Assembly: GCA_049966775.1 (NCBI GenBank)
Contig: JBMFTZ010000003.1
Coordinates: forward strand, 1 to 36,386
Reading direction: 5' to 3'
DNA length: 36,386 nucleotides
Source: JAKAWW01 sp049966775
Lineage (GTDB): Archaea > Micrarchaeota > Micrarchaeia > Micrarchaeales > Micrarchaeaceae
Of this stretch, positions 1-8,194 are shown piece after piece. Within the stretch, counting starts at the first letter, position 1, and every line of letters starts with the position of its first letter. Under the pieces are notes generated by a model that saw only the letters and a list, made by a program, of their open reading frames with translations, did not search any database and was not told the DNA's origin. The translations under genes were made by a program, and so were the position numbers.

Positions 1-59
1 TGAATGTAAATGTATGAATGCACTCAAATAAAATAATTGCCCTATTAGATAATTGGTTG

Positions 60-67
60 TATAAATA
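60..67 (+). promoter_or_regulatory. TATA box for the first small membrane protein
   Basis: TATAAATA lies 25-32 bp upstream of the TTG start at 92, the usual archaeal TATA-to-transcription-start distance, so the message would be leaderless or nearly so. Position-based inference. Confidence 0.4.
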
Positions 68-91
68 TTTATACCTATTTATCTATGCAAA

Positions 92-415
92 TTGCAGTTA
101 TGTTCTTCATCAAAATTGAATTTATCCGTATTAGCTATTTTTGCCAGTATATTTATTCCAATAACATTTTTGATTTTTATAGATATTACTAAAGATGCAT
201 CGTGGAAAAGATTCAAATACTATAAAAGGGCATCTATACTTATTGCCATTTTTCTTCTTTTAGCACTTTTCCTAGCTTTTGCATCGGCATTAATAGGTTC
301 AATTAACTCTATACAAAATGCTCTTCAGTTAGCATATTTTTCAATAGGTATATGTGTTATTATTCTAACTACACTTTTAGTGATTTATACTTTATTAATT
401 GTTGAAGGTCAATAG
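92..415 (+). CDS. Small hypothetical membrane protein (3 TM)
   Basis: A 107-residue protein with three hydrophobic stretches at roughly residues 11-30, 46-68 and 78-103, and a lysine/arginine-rich segment between the first two. I recognise no family. The start is TTG at 92, supported by a TATA box 25-32 bp upstream, which implies a leaderless message. An ATG at 85 opens another frame that closes after 34 codons. The surrounding DNA is markedly more AT-rich than the rest of the window, as expected for recently acquired or weakly constrained sequence. It is an integral membrane protein of unknown role. Confidence 0.5.
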   Translation: MQLCSSSKLNLSVLAIFASIFIPITFLIFIDITKDASWKRFKYYKRASILIAIFLLLALFLAFASALIGSINSIQNALQLAYFSIGICVIILTTLLVIYTLLIVEGQ

Positions 416-861
416 ATATATACAATAACGGCGGGTTCTTTATCGACAAAAGAGCACTCTCCTGGGGCTTATCCATATAATCAGATTGCTGATACTGGCA
501 GTGGGATAGATACACAAGTAACTTTATCGTACATCAAAATTGAACTTTATCCCTTTTATCCGCCAGTAACCAAAACAATGTGCTGGAAGTTGTACTGATG
601 GCCAACTTCATTGGCAGATAGTTCTTTATATTTTGCATTCGCTACGCTATTCATATGATCACGTTTCTGCAGAAGCGCGGCGCGATTTTTTCGTGCCGCA
701 GCTGCATTAACGGAATATCACAGGAAAAGAAATAGTATTTATCGTATCGAAGCGCGCAATTCATCCACGACTTAAAAGTCGCGGTATTCTTGCCCTACGA
801 ATAAGAGCAAGTCAGCTCAGTAACAGCATATACCTCATACCTCCTCATGGGGAATATTAAG
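416..861. other. 446-bp stretch without an intact gene
   Basis: No complete ORF with normal features is visible. A 54-codon open stretch on the minus strand (717 to 556) has no start codon and ends in TAA; its composition (alanine-rich, then polar) could be the tail of a decayed gene, but I cannot name it. A short palindrome at 768-781 sits in sequence resembling the end of an IS200/IS605-type element (separate entry). Otherwise I see nothing. Confidence 0.4.
740..860 (-). mobile_element. Possible remnant of an IS200/IS605-type right end
   Basis: Read on the minus strand, the segment runs through GGCAAGAATACC and then the hairpin CGACTTTTAAGTCG (768-781), followed by TGGATGAATTGCG. Tails of this kind, a GACTTTAGTC-like hairpin followed by GGATGAA, occur at the 3' end of tnpB genes in IS200/IS605 elements, where they form the end of the omega RNA. 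No transposase ORF is present, so at most this is a relic. The call rests on pattern memory and the palindrome, not on an alignment. Confidence 0.3.
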
Positions 862-3216
862 TCACAATACCCCAGAGAGGAACAATGTTCTAAACTCGCT
901 CCAAGAAGCGTATCCTATATCATTAGATACATCTAATGAGGACAACAGGTCATTTGATATCGAAAAAATAATTTCAAGCTCCTTGTCTCGCTGCTCCTCA
1001 AATTTTGCCATTGAGATTCTACCTAGCTGCAAAGCGCGTAGATCATCTTTAAATTTGGTTATAAACATATGATTCATGAGAGCCGAATCTGGTTGGTCAG
1101 TAACGCCCAGCTCTAACGCATGCAAAAGATCAGAGAACCAACGCGGGTCATTATAGTTTTGAGCTGCACCACCCACGTCGTAAGGGATGATTTTATAGCC
1201 TTTGCTCTTTAGTACAGCACGAACGACTTCCCCGCTCTTGATTTTTTCGGGATTATATACGATAGTATCTCCTTTCTGCACGAACAGGTCGCTGCTTTCT
1301 TGCTTCTCCTTATCGGTCATGGGCCTTACAATTATCGCGTCGGGCGGCAATTTTAGCCCTTCGCCCGGCGAAACCCTAAAGAAGGTATCATTTGAAGGCA
1401 CAGAGTAGGGCTTGCCGTTAGATTTTATCAGACTTGACAGCGGGGCGATTATTGCAAATGGCATTCTTTGCCAATCCCCAACAAATAGCTCACCACCACC
1501 GCTGGCAGCATCATTTAGCGCAAAGTGTATCGTATTTCTTGGCAAAACGGGTTTTTTATTTCCAAACCTGTTAAGAAAATCTTGAAGATATGCGGAAGTT
1601 ATTATTACGTCACGCGGTATATCGAATAGGGTAGCGTCAACTGTGGGGACTATCACCCTGCTGCCGTCCAATCCTTTAGAAGGATAAAATTGGGTAATGT
1701 GAACGGCAATAAGCTCGCCCAACTTTGGCATTGACGCTATGCTTGGATCTGCGACTCTTATCGCCTCTATTAGGTCCTTTATGGCACGGTCTTCGCTTAC
1801 CAATTTTTTGACAGCATCCTTAAAGCTTTCAGAAGATTTAGGAGGGAGGTGTTCTACTTTCTCTTCCCAAGACCAAAAGGTGTTTAACGCAGTTAAATAT
1901 CTGGTAGCATCTTCTATTTGCACCAGCTTCTTATTAATTTCAAAAATTTCTCTTGAATTGCCAGCTTTATGAAGCTTTTCCTGTGCTCCTTGCAAAAGAA
2001 TAGACTCTTCCGCGTATTTTTTTTGAAGGCTTTCAAGTTTTGCCTTTATGTTTGGTAAGGTATCAGTGCTTATTTCCGCAGCATCTATATCAAGCTCTTT
2101 TAAATACGAACTTAGAGCAGTTTTGGAATTGTGCGCCCAAACTTCACATCTTGAATTGGTTCCCGCCAGTAATAGCCCTGCGCGCGCTAAATCTATATAT
2201 TTGCTGTAAATTGTATAGTTTTCCTTCCATTCATTTATTATATCGGTAAGCCTGTCTACCTTATTTTGCAATGCCTTCTCAGCTTGCGCATCACCCAGTA
2301 GCCACTCTAGTACGAGATAGGCGCCATTAGCATCCCTTCTGGCGGATAGCTCCCCTTTGTCATCTATCATTGTACCTGCTATGAGCGAGTCTATTACCGA
2401 ATAAACTTTTTGTCCGATTCGCCAGTCCTTCGAATCGCCCCATTTAATTACTTCGTCCACTAATTCATTTTTAGAGCCTAAGGATTTTGCCAATCTTGCA
2501 ATCTGGATTGGGTCTATTTCCACAAAAACGGTGGTTTTTTGATTGGGCGCTAAGAGGTTCATGGCTTCGTTTTTGAAGTTGATTGAATTTTTCTTCAGGT
2601 CTTCAACAGACTTGCTCCACACCTCTATATCCCTGCTTTTAGGTTCACCCCCGAACAGCACAACCTCTCTCCCCTTGACTAAGTCCTCGCCGAAAGGCAT
2701 CGCATTCTTCGGATAGAGAACAAGCGATATCTCTGCTCCGGCTGAAAGCTGCAGCTCATATACGCTTCTTTCTACACCCTCCCTATCGATAAATGACTTT
2801 TTACTCTTCAAAGTAAATGGCATAAGACTGCGCTTTTCATTATCTTCTTCTGCAGCCTTAACTGCGGTGCTGTTGGTCTTGGGCAGCTCCGACTTATAAC
2901 TGGTTGCTTCCGCGCCATTGCTTATTGTGGCAATGGATTGTGCTTTAAATATTGCGGTATTCGCTTTGGAAGAGTTTTTATCAAGCGCGTTGTGGAACGA
3001 TATTAGTATATTGTTAAGCTGCAATAATTCGGATCTGTTTAACGATTGCAGGTCTGCCTCATTAATCAGATTGAAAAATTTAGATATCTTGTCATTTATG
3101 CCTGCCGCTACAGTGGGATCACCAATAGATTCAAGCAGCGAAGTGGCGTAATCTTTTATGGCCGAGATGCCCTTTTTAGCACTGGCGCGTGGCACCCTAT
3201 TTTCCATGATTTCCAC
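862..3216 (-). CDS. Large hypothetical protein (784 aa), unrecognised
   Basis: I recognise no family. The chain is soluble and mostly helical in its first half, with charged heptad-like segments around residues 395-440 that could form a coiled coil. The C-terminal half (about 490-690) looks more globular, with a glycine-rich patch near GGGELFVGDWQ. There is no signal peptide or TM segment. The start is GTG at 3216; an in-frame ATG lies three codons further in at 3207. TTTATATAT at 3241-3249 on the coding strand sits about 29 bp upstream, so the transcript is probably leaderless. The gene stands alone, divergent from the lipoate-ligase-like gene. Confidence 0.65.
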   Translation of the reverse strand: MEIMENRVPRASAKKGISAIKDYATSLLESIGDPTVAAGINDKISKFFNLINEADLQSLNRSELLQLNNILISFHNALDKNSSKANTAIFKAQSIATISNGAEATSYKSELPKTNSTAVKAAEEDNEKRSLMPFTLKSKKSFIDREGVERSVYELQLSAGAEISLVLYPKNAMPFGEDLVKGREVVLFGGEPKSRDIEVWSKSVEDLKKNSINFKNEAMNLLAPNQKTTVFVEIDPIQIARLAKSLGSKNELVDEVIKWGDSKDWRIGQKVYSVIDSLIAGTMIDDKGELSARRDANGAYLVLEWLLGDAQAEKALQNKVDRLTDIINEWKENYTIYSKYIDLARAGLLLAGTNSRCEVWAHNSKTALSSYLKELDIDAAEISTDTLPNIKAKLESLQKKYAEESILLQGAQEKLHKAGNSREIFEINKKLVQIEDATRYLTALNTFWSWEEKVEHLPPKSSESFKDAVKKLVSEDRAIKDLIEAIRVADPSIASMPKLGELIAVHITQFYPSKGLDGSRVIVPTVDATLFDIPRDVIITSAYLQDFLNRFGNKKPVLPRNTIHFALNDAASGGGELFVGDWQRMPFAIIAPLSSLIKSNGKPYSVPSNDTFFRVSPGEGLKLPPDAIIVRPMTDKEKQESSDLFVQKGDTIVYNPEKIKSGEVVRAVLKSKGYKIIPYDVGGAAQNYNDPRWFSDLLHALELGVTDQPDSALMNHMFITKFKDDLRALQLGRISMAKFEEQRDKELEIIFSISNDLLSSLDVSNDIGYASWSEFRTLFLSGVL

Positions 3217-3240
3217 TCATATATGTTTATGAATTTCCAT

Positions 3241-3249
3241 ATATATAAA
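3241..3249 (-). promoter_or_regulatory. TATA box of the 784-aa gene
   Basis: The minus-strand sequence TTTATATAT is centred about 29 bp upstream of the GTG start at 3216, consistent with a leaderless archaeal promoter. Confidence 0.45.
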
Positions 3250-3383
3250 CATTTTCTTTACACAACCGCACTTTTATATGGTATAAGCACATGTGGGAAT
3301 CACTGTGAGCGTATTTGGCTGCTAACTGCAAGCGGAAATTGCATGATCAAAACCAAACTATTTTATTGGTTGTATGCGAATAG

Positions 3384-4319
3384 ATGAATATGTTCAGCTA
3401 TGAGTACTGGGGCAACAACACGCTTAGCATAAGCTCCAACATGGCAATGGAGGAATACCTGCTGCAAAGGTCCGAGGAATCCAGACTCGCAACGGTAAGG
3501 TTCTGGAACGTGAAAAAAGATGCTGTTGTGCTTGGCTACAGCGAAGCGACTTCTGCGATTAAAAGACGGGACAACACGTTTGATGTGGCGAGAAGAATTA
3601 CCGGCGGCTCGCATGTGGAATTTGACGAAAACGCGCTTGCTTACACATTCACTGTACCGCGCAACGGAAGCTTCAAGTATTTTGAAGACATGAGGAAGTA
3701 TTTTGCGGAAAAAGTCGGAAACGCACTAACAGATATGGGTATAGATAATGTCAGCATAGACAATAGGGCTTCGACGATAAACGTTGATGGCAGGGTGATA
3801 GCGAGCCATGCTATATTCTGGGGCGTGAAAAGCGCACTGATGCATGGGCTGCTACTCATAAAGCCGTACGATGTTGATCGTATATATGAGCGCGTGGCGC
3901 TGAATGAGAGAAAGATAGGCAGAAAGACTTACACAGAGTATACCGCATTGAAAAACGCACCCACGGTAAGCGCCTATGTAGGCGTTGCTGGGCACGCTAC
4001 ATACATAAGCAAAGAAAACAAGGCGGCGTATGTAAAGGAGATCGCGGCGAAAAGCATCTTGGATAACGTCACGCAGGGCAGGCATAAAGAGGTAAAGCTT
4101 AATTCTGGCATAATCGCTGCAGCCGAAAAACTTGTTGCAGACAAGCATACAGGAGATCCATGGTTTAATTACCGCATACCAAATTATACCGAAAAAGAGG
4201 TGGAAGCGATACCCGGCGAAACGCTAAATGGGGCGCTAAAGGAGGGATTGGGCTATTGCCTCTACATACAAGTGCCGGATAAGGATTTTGCCAAGATGGC
4301 ACAACCAGATGAGCAATGA
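3384..4319 (+). CDS. Lipoate-protein ligase A-like protein (BPL/LplA/LipB fold)
   Basis: A 311-residue protein of the biotin/lipoate ligase superfamily. Visible landmarks are MAMEEYLL near 20-27, the RR.TGG.HVEFDENALAYTF block at 70-89 (cf. RR..GGG.V.HD...L.YSF of LplA) and DGRVIASHA at 135-143, followed by HGLLLI at 154-159. In LplA enzymes the third block usually reads like G+KIAGSA, and its lysine binds the acyl-adenylate carbonyl; here that position is Val138. The fold is clear but catalysis as a standard lipoyl ligase is uncertain. It could be a divergent ligase, an octanoyl/lipoyl carrier or a non-catalytic partner. The start is ATG 3384; MNM gives a second ATG two codons in. Confidence 0.7.
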   Translation: MNMFSYEYWGNNTLSISSNMAMEEYLLQRSEESRLATVRFWNVKKDAVVLGYSEATSAIKRRDNTFDVARRITGGSHVEFDENALAYTFTVPRNGSFKYFEDMRKYFAEKVGNALTDMGIDNVSIDNRASTINVDGRVIASHAIFWGVKSALMHGLLLIKPYDVDRIYERVALNERKIGRKTYTEYTALKNAPTVSAYVGVAGHATYISKENKAAYVKEIAAKSILDNVTQGRHKEVKLNSGIIAAAEKLVADKHTGDPWFNYRIPNYTEKEVEAIPGETLNGALKEGLGYCLYIQVPDKDFAKMAQPDEQ

Positions 4320-4362
4320 GCGGTGAAGCGCGCGTGCGCCGCTTTGCCCTGATGCAAGAAGC

Positions 4363-5028
4363 CTACTGCTTGTTTACGAGCTCCGCATCGTCTATCACAT
4401 ACATGCCTACAAGCCCATCCCACTCTTTGTGTGCCCTCTTTATGCGTATGCGCTTCCTGAACATGGGCGCGTCAAGAACAAAAGACTCTGCCTCGCCGCC
4501 CTCGAAAAGCATGTTTACCCCATATTTTTGGTTTAGGAGTTTCAGCTTCTCTACCATGTTGCGGTCTATTCTGGCGCCAAGGTATGCTTCATCAAACCCT
4601 TCCGCTGCCACCTTTGTGACTATCGCGTAATAGCTTTTGCACAGCTCTTCGAGCTCCTCTAGCGGGTCTATATGCCACAATGGCGCAATATGCCTTATCC
4701 CGTTTGCACCGCATATTCTATCTATCCTGCTCTTCTGATACTCGCTCGCCGTAGCGCCTGTAACAAGCTCTGTAACGCTGTTATCAACTAGGGCCTTTTC
4801 AAGGTCTTTGAGCTCCGTCTCCTTTTCCCCTTGTGTAAGGTATATCTTCTGCTTAATGCCCATCGCTTCTGCCTGCAGCACCGTGTATTCGATGTCTGCC
4901 TTGTGGAACATGTAGCTGTCATCATTCTGCGAAATCATGGTTATCAACAGCTCAACGCTTTTTTCTGCGCTTGCCTTGTGCAATGCGAGCGTGGAATCCT
5001 TGCCCCCGCTAAACAGGCATGCTCTCAT
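4363..5028 (-). CDS. ATP-pyrophosphatase, Dph6/MJ0570-like (diphthine-ammonia ligase family)
   Basis: An adenine nucleotide alpha-hydrolase of the PP-loop type. The family converts diphthine to diphthamide on elongation factor 2 using ATP and ammonia. The PP-loop SGGKDST is at residues 7-13, and the C-terminal signature FEGGEAESFVLDAPMF is the family hallmark (usually EGGE.ET.VLD.P.F). The length, 221 residues, is typical for archaeal members. I start it at ATG 5028 rather than ten codons upstream because this ATG overlaps the TGA of the upstream nth gene (ATGA) and is preceded by AGGTGG. It is therefore translationally coupled to nth. Confidence 0.85.
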   Translation of the reverse strand: MRACLFSGGKDSTLALHKASAEKSVELLITMISQNDDSYMFHKADIEYTVLQAEAMGIKQKIYLTQGEKETELKDLEKALVDNSVTELVTGATASEYQKSRIDRICGANGIRHIAPLWHIDPLEELEELCKSYYAIVTKVAAEGFDEAYLGARIDRNMVEKLKLLNQKYGVNMLFEGGEAESFVLDAPMFRKRIRIKRAHKEWDGLVGMYVIDDAELVNKQ

Positions 5029-5690
5029 TTGACCACCTTCACGGTGCTTGACGGGCATATGTCATTGAGCACGCACCTTTCGCAGTGCTTTGCCCTTGCA
5101 GTGCATACATCCCTGCCGAGAGCTATAAAAAGGTGGGTTATGCTGCCCCATTCTTCCCGCGGCGTGACCTTTATCAATGCCTGCTCTATCTTTGCGGGAT
5201 CCTTTGTACGTACAATGCCCAGCCGGTTTGATACTGTTATGCAGTGGGTGTCTATGGCTATGCCTTCGTTTATGCCATACACATTTGCAAGAACAACGTT
5301 TGCGGTTTTCCTGCCGACACCCGGTAGCTTCGTAAGCTCGCTTATGCTCTTTGGCACTTTTGAATCGTACTGCTCTACAATTATCTTGGCCGATCTTATT
5401 ATATTCCTGCTTTTAGACCGGTAAAGGCCTATCTTCCGCGTGAACTTGTATAGCTGCACGGGCCTGAGCTTGGAAAAATCTTCCGGCTTTTTGTACGCCT
5501 TGAACATGCTATGCGTTACCGCATTCACAGTCGAATCCATCGCCTGGGCTGAAAGCATGGTTGCCACGAGGAGCTGCCAAGCTGTTGAATGGTGCAGCCG
5601 TGTCCCCATTTCACCAGAGTACCTTCGTTTCAGCCTGCATATTATTTCTGCAACGTAGTGCCTTCCGCTTGCAGCGTGCATTTTGACCAT
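5025..5690 (-). CDS. nth: Endonuclease III (DNA glycosylase/AP lyase)
   Basis: A 221-residue HhH-GPD glycosylase that removes oxidised pyrimidines and nicks AP sites. It has LSAQAMD in the N-terminal half, the helix-hairpin-helix LPGVGRKTAN carrying the catalytic lysine, IDTHCITVSNRLG with the catalytic aspartate, and a C-terminal 4Fe-4S cluster with canonical spacing C-x6-C-x2-C-x5-C. All key residues are present. The start is ATG 5690, about 20-26 bp downstream of a TATA element on its strand, so the message is probably leaderless. It overlaps the Dph6-like gene downstream and diverges from a second endonuclease III paralogue. Confidence 0.93.
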   Translation of the reverse strand: MVKMHAASGRHYVAEIICRLKRRYSGEMGTRLHHSTAWQLLVATMLSAQAMDSTVNAVTHSMFKAYKKPEDFSKLRPVQLYKFTRKIGLYRSKSRNIIRSAKIIVEQYDSKVPKSISELTKLPGVGRKTANVVLANVYGINEGIAIDTHCITVSNRLGIVRTKDPAKIEQALIKVTPREEWGSITHLFIALGRDVCTARAKHCERCVLNDICPSSTVKVVK

Positions 5691-5709
5691 ATCTTTTTCT
5701 CAAAACGCG

Positions 5710-5716
5710 TATAAAT
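5710..5716. promoter_or_regulatory. Single TATA element centred between divergent nth paralogues
   Basis: TATAAAT (ATTTATA on the other strand) is the only TATA-like element in the 47-bp spacer. Its centre (5713) lies 25 bp from the ATG at 5738 and 23 bp from the ATG at 5690, so one TBP site could serve leaderless transcripts in both directions. Confidence 0.5.
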
Positions 5717-5737
5717 GTTTTCAGTAAAATTGATAAT

Positions 5738-6388
5738 ATGGCTGCACAAAAGACGAAGCTGCTTGACGACCAGAATGCCCAAAAGGTGGTAGATGAGCTT
5801 GAAAAGCTCTACAAGAATGCAAGGTATTTCCTGCATTTCGACACCACCGTAAACCTGCTTGTGGGCGCGATAATAGAAGCGCGAACCAAAGATGAGGTTG
5901 TCATAAAAGTCACATCTGAGCTGTTCAAAAGGTACCATACCGCAAAAGATTATGCACGCGCCACCCCGGAAGAGCTTTTAAAATACATGAGACAGGCCAC
6001 GTTCGCAGGCAATAAAGCAAAAAGCGTGATAGAGGCTTGCAAGATCATAGAGCATAAGTATGGCGGCAAGGTGCCTTCCACAATGGAAGAGCTTACTGAA
6101 CTTCCAGGCATAGGGCGCAAGACAGCCAATACAATACTGATAAACGGCTTCGGCATCGTGGAGGGCATGCCCATTGATACGTGGGCTATGCGCGTTTCGT
6201 ACAGGCTCGGCCTCACAGACAAAACGGATCCAGAAGAGGTCGAGGAAGACCTCAAGGCGAAGGTGCCAAAGAAATACTGGGCAAATTTCGCATATGTGCT
6301 CAAGGCGCACGGGAAGGCGATATGCAATATAGTGCCCCAGTGCAATAGATGCCCTCTCAGCGGCATCTGCCCGAAGAACAGCGTGTAA
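5738..6388 (+). CDS. Endonuclease III-like DNA glycosylase, second paralogue
   Basis: A 216-residue HhH-GPD protein with LPGIGRKTAN (catalytic lysine kept) and IDTWAMRVSYRLG (catalytic aspartate kept, following His replaced by Trp). It differs from the neighbouring nth in two places. The LSAQ motif, which supplies a DNA-intercalating glutamine in classical endonuclease III, reads IIEARTKD. The iron-sulphur ligands are spaced C-x5-C-x2-C-x5-C, one residue shorter than usual in the first loop. It may have a different lesion preference. EndoQ follows 15 bp downstream on the same strand, suggesting one repair transcript. Confidence 0.85.
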   Translation: MAAQKTKLLDDQNAQKVVDELEKLYKNARYFLHFDTTVNLLVGAIIEARTKDEVVIKVTSELFKRYHTAKDYARATPEELLKYMRQATFAGNKAKSVIEACKIIEHKYGGKVPSTMEELTELPGIGRKTANTILINGFGIVEGMPIDTWAMRVSYRLGLTDKTDPEEVEEDLKAKVPKKYWANFAYVLKAHGKAICNIVPQCNRCPLSGICPKNSV

Positions 6389-6403
6389 TAACATTGTGAT
6401 CTA

Positions 6404-7657
6404 ATGGAAGTTATCGCAGATTTGCATACACACTCGCGCTTCTCGAGGGCGTGCAGCAACGACATTACGATAAAGGGGATGGAGGAAACAGCGGTGCAAA
6501 AGGGCATCTCGCTTCTTGCGACTGGCGATTTTGTCAATGCGCCGTGGCTTTCTGAGCTCAAGCTTAACCTTGAAGAGGAAAGCGGCACCGGGCTCTACAG
6601 GGTAAAGGGCAGCAAATCTAGCGTAAGGTTCATGATCGGCGGCGAGGTTTCGACAATCTATGAGCATGCGGGCAAGATAAGGAAAGTGCACCATTGCGTG
6701 TTTGTGAAAAGCATCGAGGAAGCGGAACAGCTAAGGGAACTGCTCAAGAGGCGAGGCTCGCTTGATTCTGATGGGAGGCCAACGCTCATGATGAGCGGGG
6801 CTGAGCTGATTGACGCTGCAATAAGCATTGAACGCAACGCGCTTGTGTTTCCGGCGCATGCGTGGACGCCGTATTTCGGCGTTCTTGGATCGATGTCGGG
6901 CTTCGACTCGGTGGAGGAAGCATACGAGGACAGGGTGAAGTATGTATACGCGCTTGAGACCGGGCTTAGCAGCGATCCGCAGATGAACTGGCGGCTCTCA
7001 AAGCTTGACAGGTACACGCTCATATCGAACAGCGACATGCATTCATTGCCAAAGATGGGCCGCGAGGCCAACGTCTTTGATGTAGACAGGCTCACATACG
7101 ACGGGATCATAGATATAATAAGGAAAAAGGACGCAAAACACTTCAAATACACTATAGAATATTACCCGGAAGAGGGCAAGTACCACTACGACGGGCATAG
7201 GCAGTGCAGCTATTCTTCAAATCCAGAAACACAGAAGAGCGCTATCTGTCCTATATGCGGCAAGAAAGTTGTCATAGGCGTTTTGCACCGTGTCAATGAC
7301 CTTGCGGATAGACCGCCTGGCTTTGTGCCTGATGGCGCGATACCATATAAGAAGACCGTGCCGCTGATAGAGATTATCGCATATGTGCTCAGGAAAAGCG
7401 GCTATGCAGCTGCAGTGAAGGACATGTATGCGAACATGATAAACGCCCTAGGGAATGAGTTCAGCATACTGCTTGATATGAATATAGACAAAATAGAGGG
7501 CGCGTCATCGCAAGGGGTTGCCGAAGCAATAAGCAACATAAGGAACGGAAGGATAAGTATAGAGGCAGGCTATGACGGAGTGTTCGGCAAGGTTGACATG
7601 CTCAACAGGGAAGCCCACAATGCCTTCGAAAACAGACAGAGAAGCCTGTTCGAATGA
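6404..7657 (+). CDS. Endonuclease Q-like PHP-domain nuclease
   Basis: A 417-residue PHP-fold protein matching the EndoQ/YqxK family, which nicks DNA 5' to deaminated bases (uracil, hypoxanthine, xanthine) and AP sites. Metal-site motifs are DLHTHSRFSRA (6-16), PAHAWTPYFG (150-159) and SNSDMHS (208-214). The family block ALETGLSSDPQMNWRLS (183-199) is intact, and a zinc-binding region contains C268 and CPIC (282-285). Length agrees with characterised archaeal EndoQ (about 420). The ATG is preceded by GTGATC, matching part of the archaeal anti-SD complement. It is downstream of the second nth paralogue and convergent, 3 bp apart, with a small membrane gene. Confidence 0.88.
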   Translation: MEVIADLHTHSRFSRACSNDITIKGMEETAVQKGISLLATGDFVNAPWLSELKLNLEEESGTGLYRVKGSKSSVRFMIGGEVSTIYEHAGKIRKVHHCVFVKSIEEAEQLRELLKRRGSLDSDGRPTLMMSGAELIDAAISIERNALVFPAHAWTPYFGVLGSMSGFDSVEEAYEDRVKYVYALETGLSSDPQMNWRLSKLDRYTLISNSDMHSLPKMGREANVFDVDRLTYDGIIDIIRKKDAKHFKYTIEYYPEEGKYHYDGHRQCSYSSNPETQKSAICPICGKKVVIGVLHRVNDLADRPPGFVPDGAIPYKKTVPLIEIIAYVLRKSGYAAAVKDMYANMINALGNEFSILLDMNIDKIEGASSQGVAEAISNIRNGRISIEAGYDGVFGKVDMLNREAHNAFENRQRSLFE

Positions 7658-7660
7658 TTC

Positions 7661-7945
7661 TCACCGCGCGTGCTTCATCTTGAACATTACTACGCTTAAG
7701 CGCTCTGTCACCTTGCTGTAGTATTTCATAACCATAAGCATGATCACTATGATGGCGGCAACTATCACTTCTATGAATATAAGGTAATCGCTCACTATGA
7801 GCAGCGAACCAAAAGCCTTTGCCGGAGCGCGCATAACAAGGAATGTCGCTATCGCGGCAAGCACATCAAACCATACCGAGGCATAGGCAAGCCTCTCAAG
7901 CATCTTCTCTACTGCTTTGATCTTTGCAAGCTCGCTGTAGTACAC
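7661..7945 (-). CDS. Small hypothetical membrane protein (2 TM)
   Basis: A 94-residue protein with an amphipathic N-terminal helix, two hydrophobic segments at about 21-38 and 48-75, and a basic C-terminus (MKHAR). No family recognised. The start is GTG at 7945, preceded by GGTGAT at a good spacing. It is monocistronic and ends 3 bp from EndoQ. Plus-end positive charges suggest both ends face the cytoplasm. Confidence 0.6.
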   Translation of the reverse strand: MYYSELAKIKAVEKMLERLAYASVWFDVLAAIATFLVMRAPAKAFGSLLIVSDYLIFIEVIVAAIIVIMLMVMKYYSKVTERLSVVMFKMKHAR

Positions 7946-7978
7946 AAAATCACCATCCAGGTCGCGTTTTTTACTTTT

Positions 7979-7996
7979 CTAGAAAAAGCTTTTTAG
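7979..7996. repeat. AT-rich palindrome upstream of the small membrane gene
   Basis: CTAGAAAAAGCTTTTTAG is almost perfectly self-complementary and lies just upstream of the gene starting at 7945. It may be an operator or fortuitous in AT-rich spacer. The rest of 7946-8194 holds only the uL30 promoter region. Confidence 0.3.
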
Positions 7997-8117
7997 CTTT
8001 TATGTGCAGATTGCATTATCGGAAGTTCACCTCGCTTGATGCCACTGCGTAGGATGTTGAATTTTGAATACCCATCTTTCGAATAAAATTCAATACCCTA
8101 AATGCACAAAATAGCAA

Positions 8118-8151
8118 GTAATATATACCTAACGCCCATATAGTTATAGGT
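8118..8151 (+). promoter_or_regulatory. Probable promoter region of the uL30-uL15 transcript
   Basis: Two TATA-like stretches occur, AATATATACC near 8118-8128 and ATATAGTTATAGG near 8139-8151. The second would place transcription start around 8175, shortly before the ATG at 8195. I cannot choose between them. Confidence 0.3.
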
Positions 8152-8194
8152 AAATTACAGAATTATTCCGATAGCATAGTAAAGCGTGTTTTTT

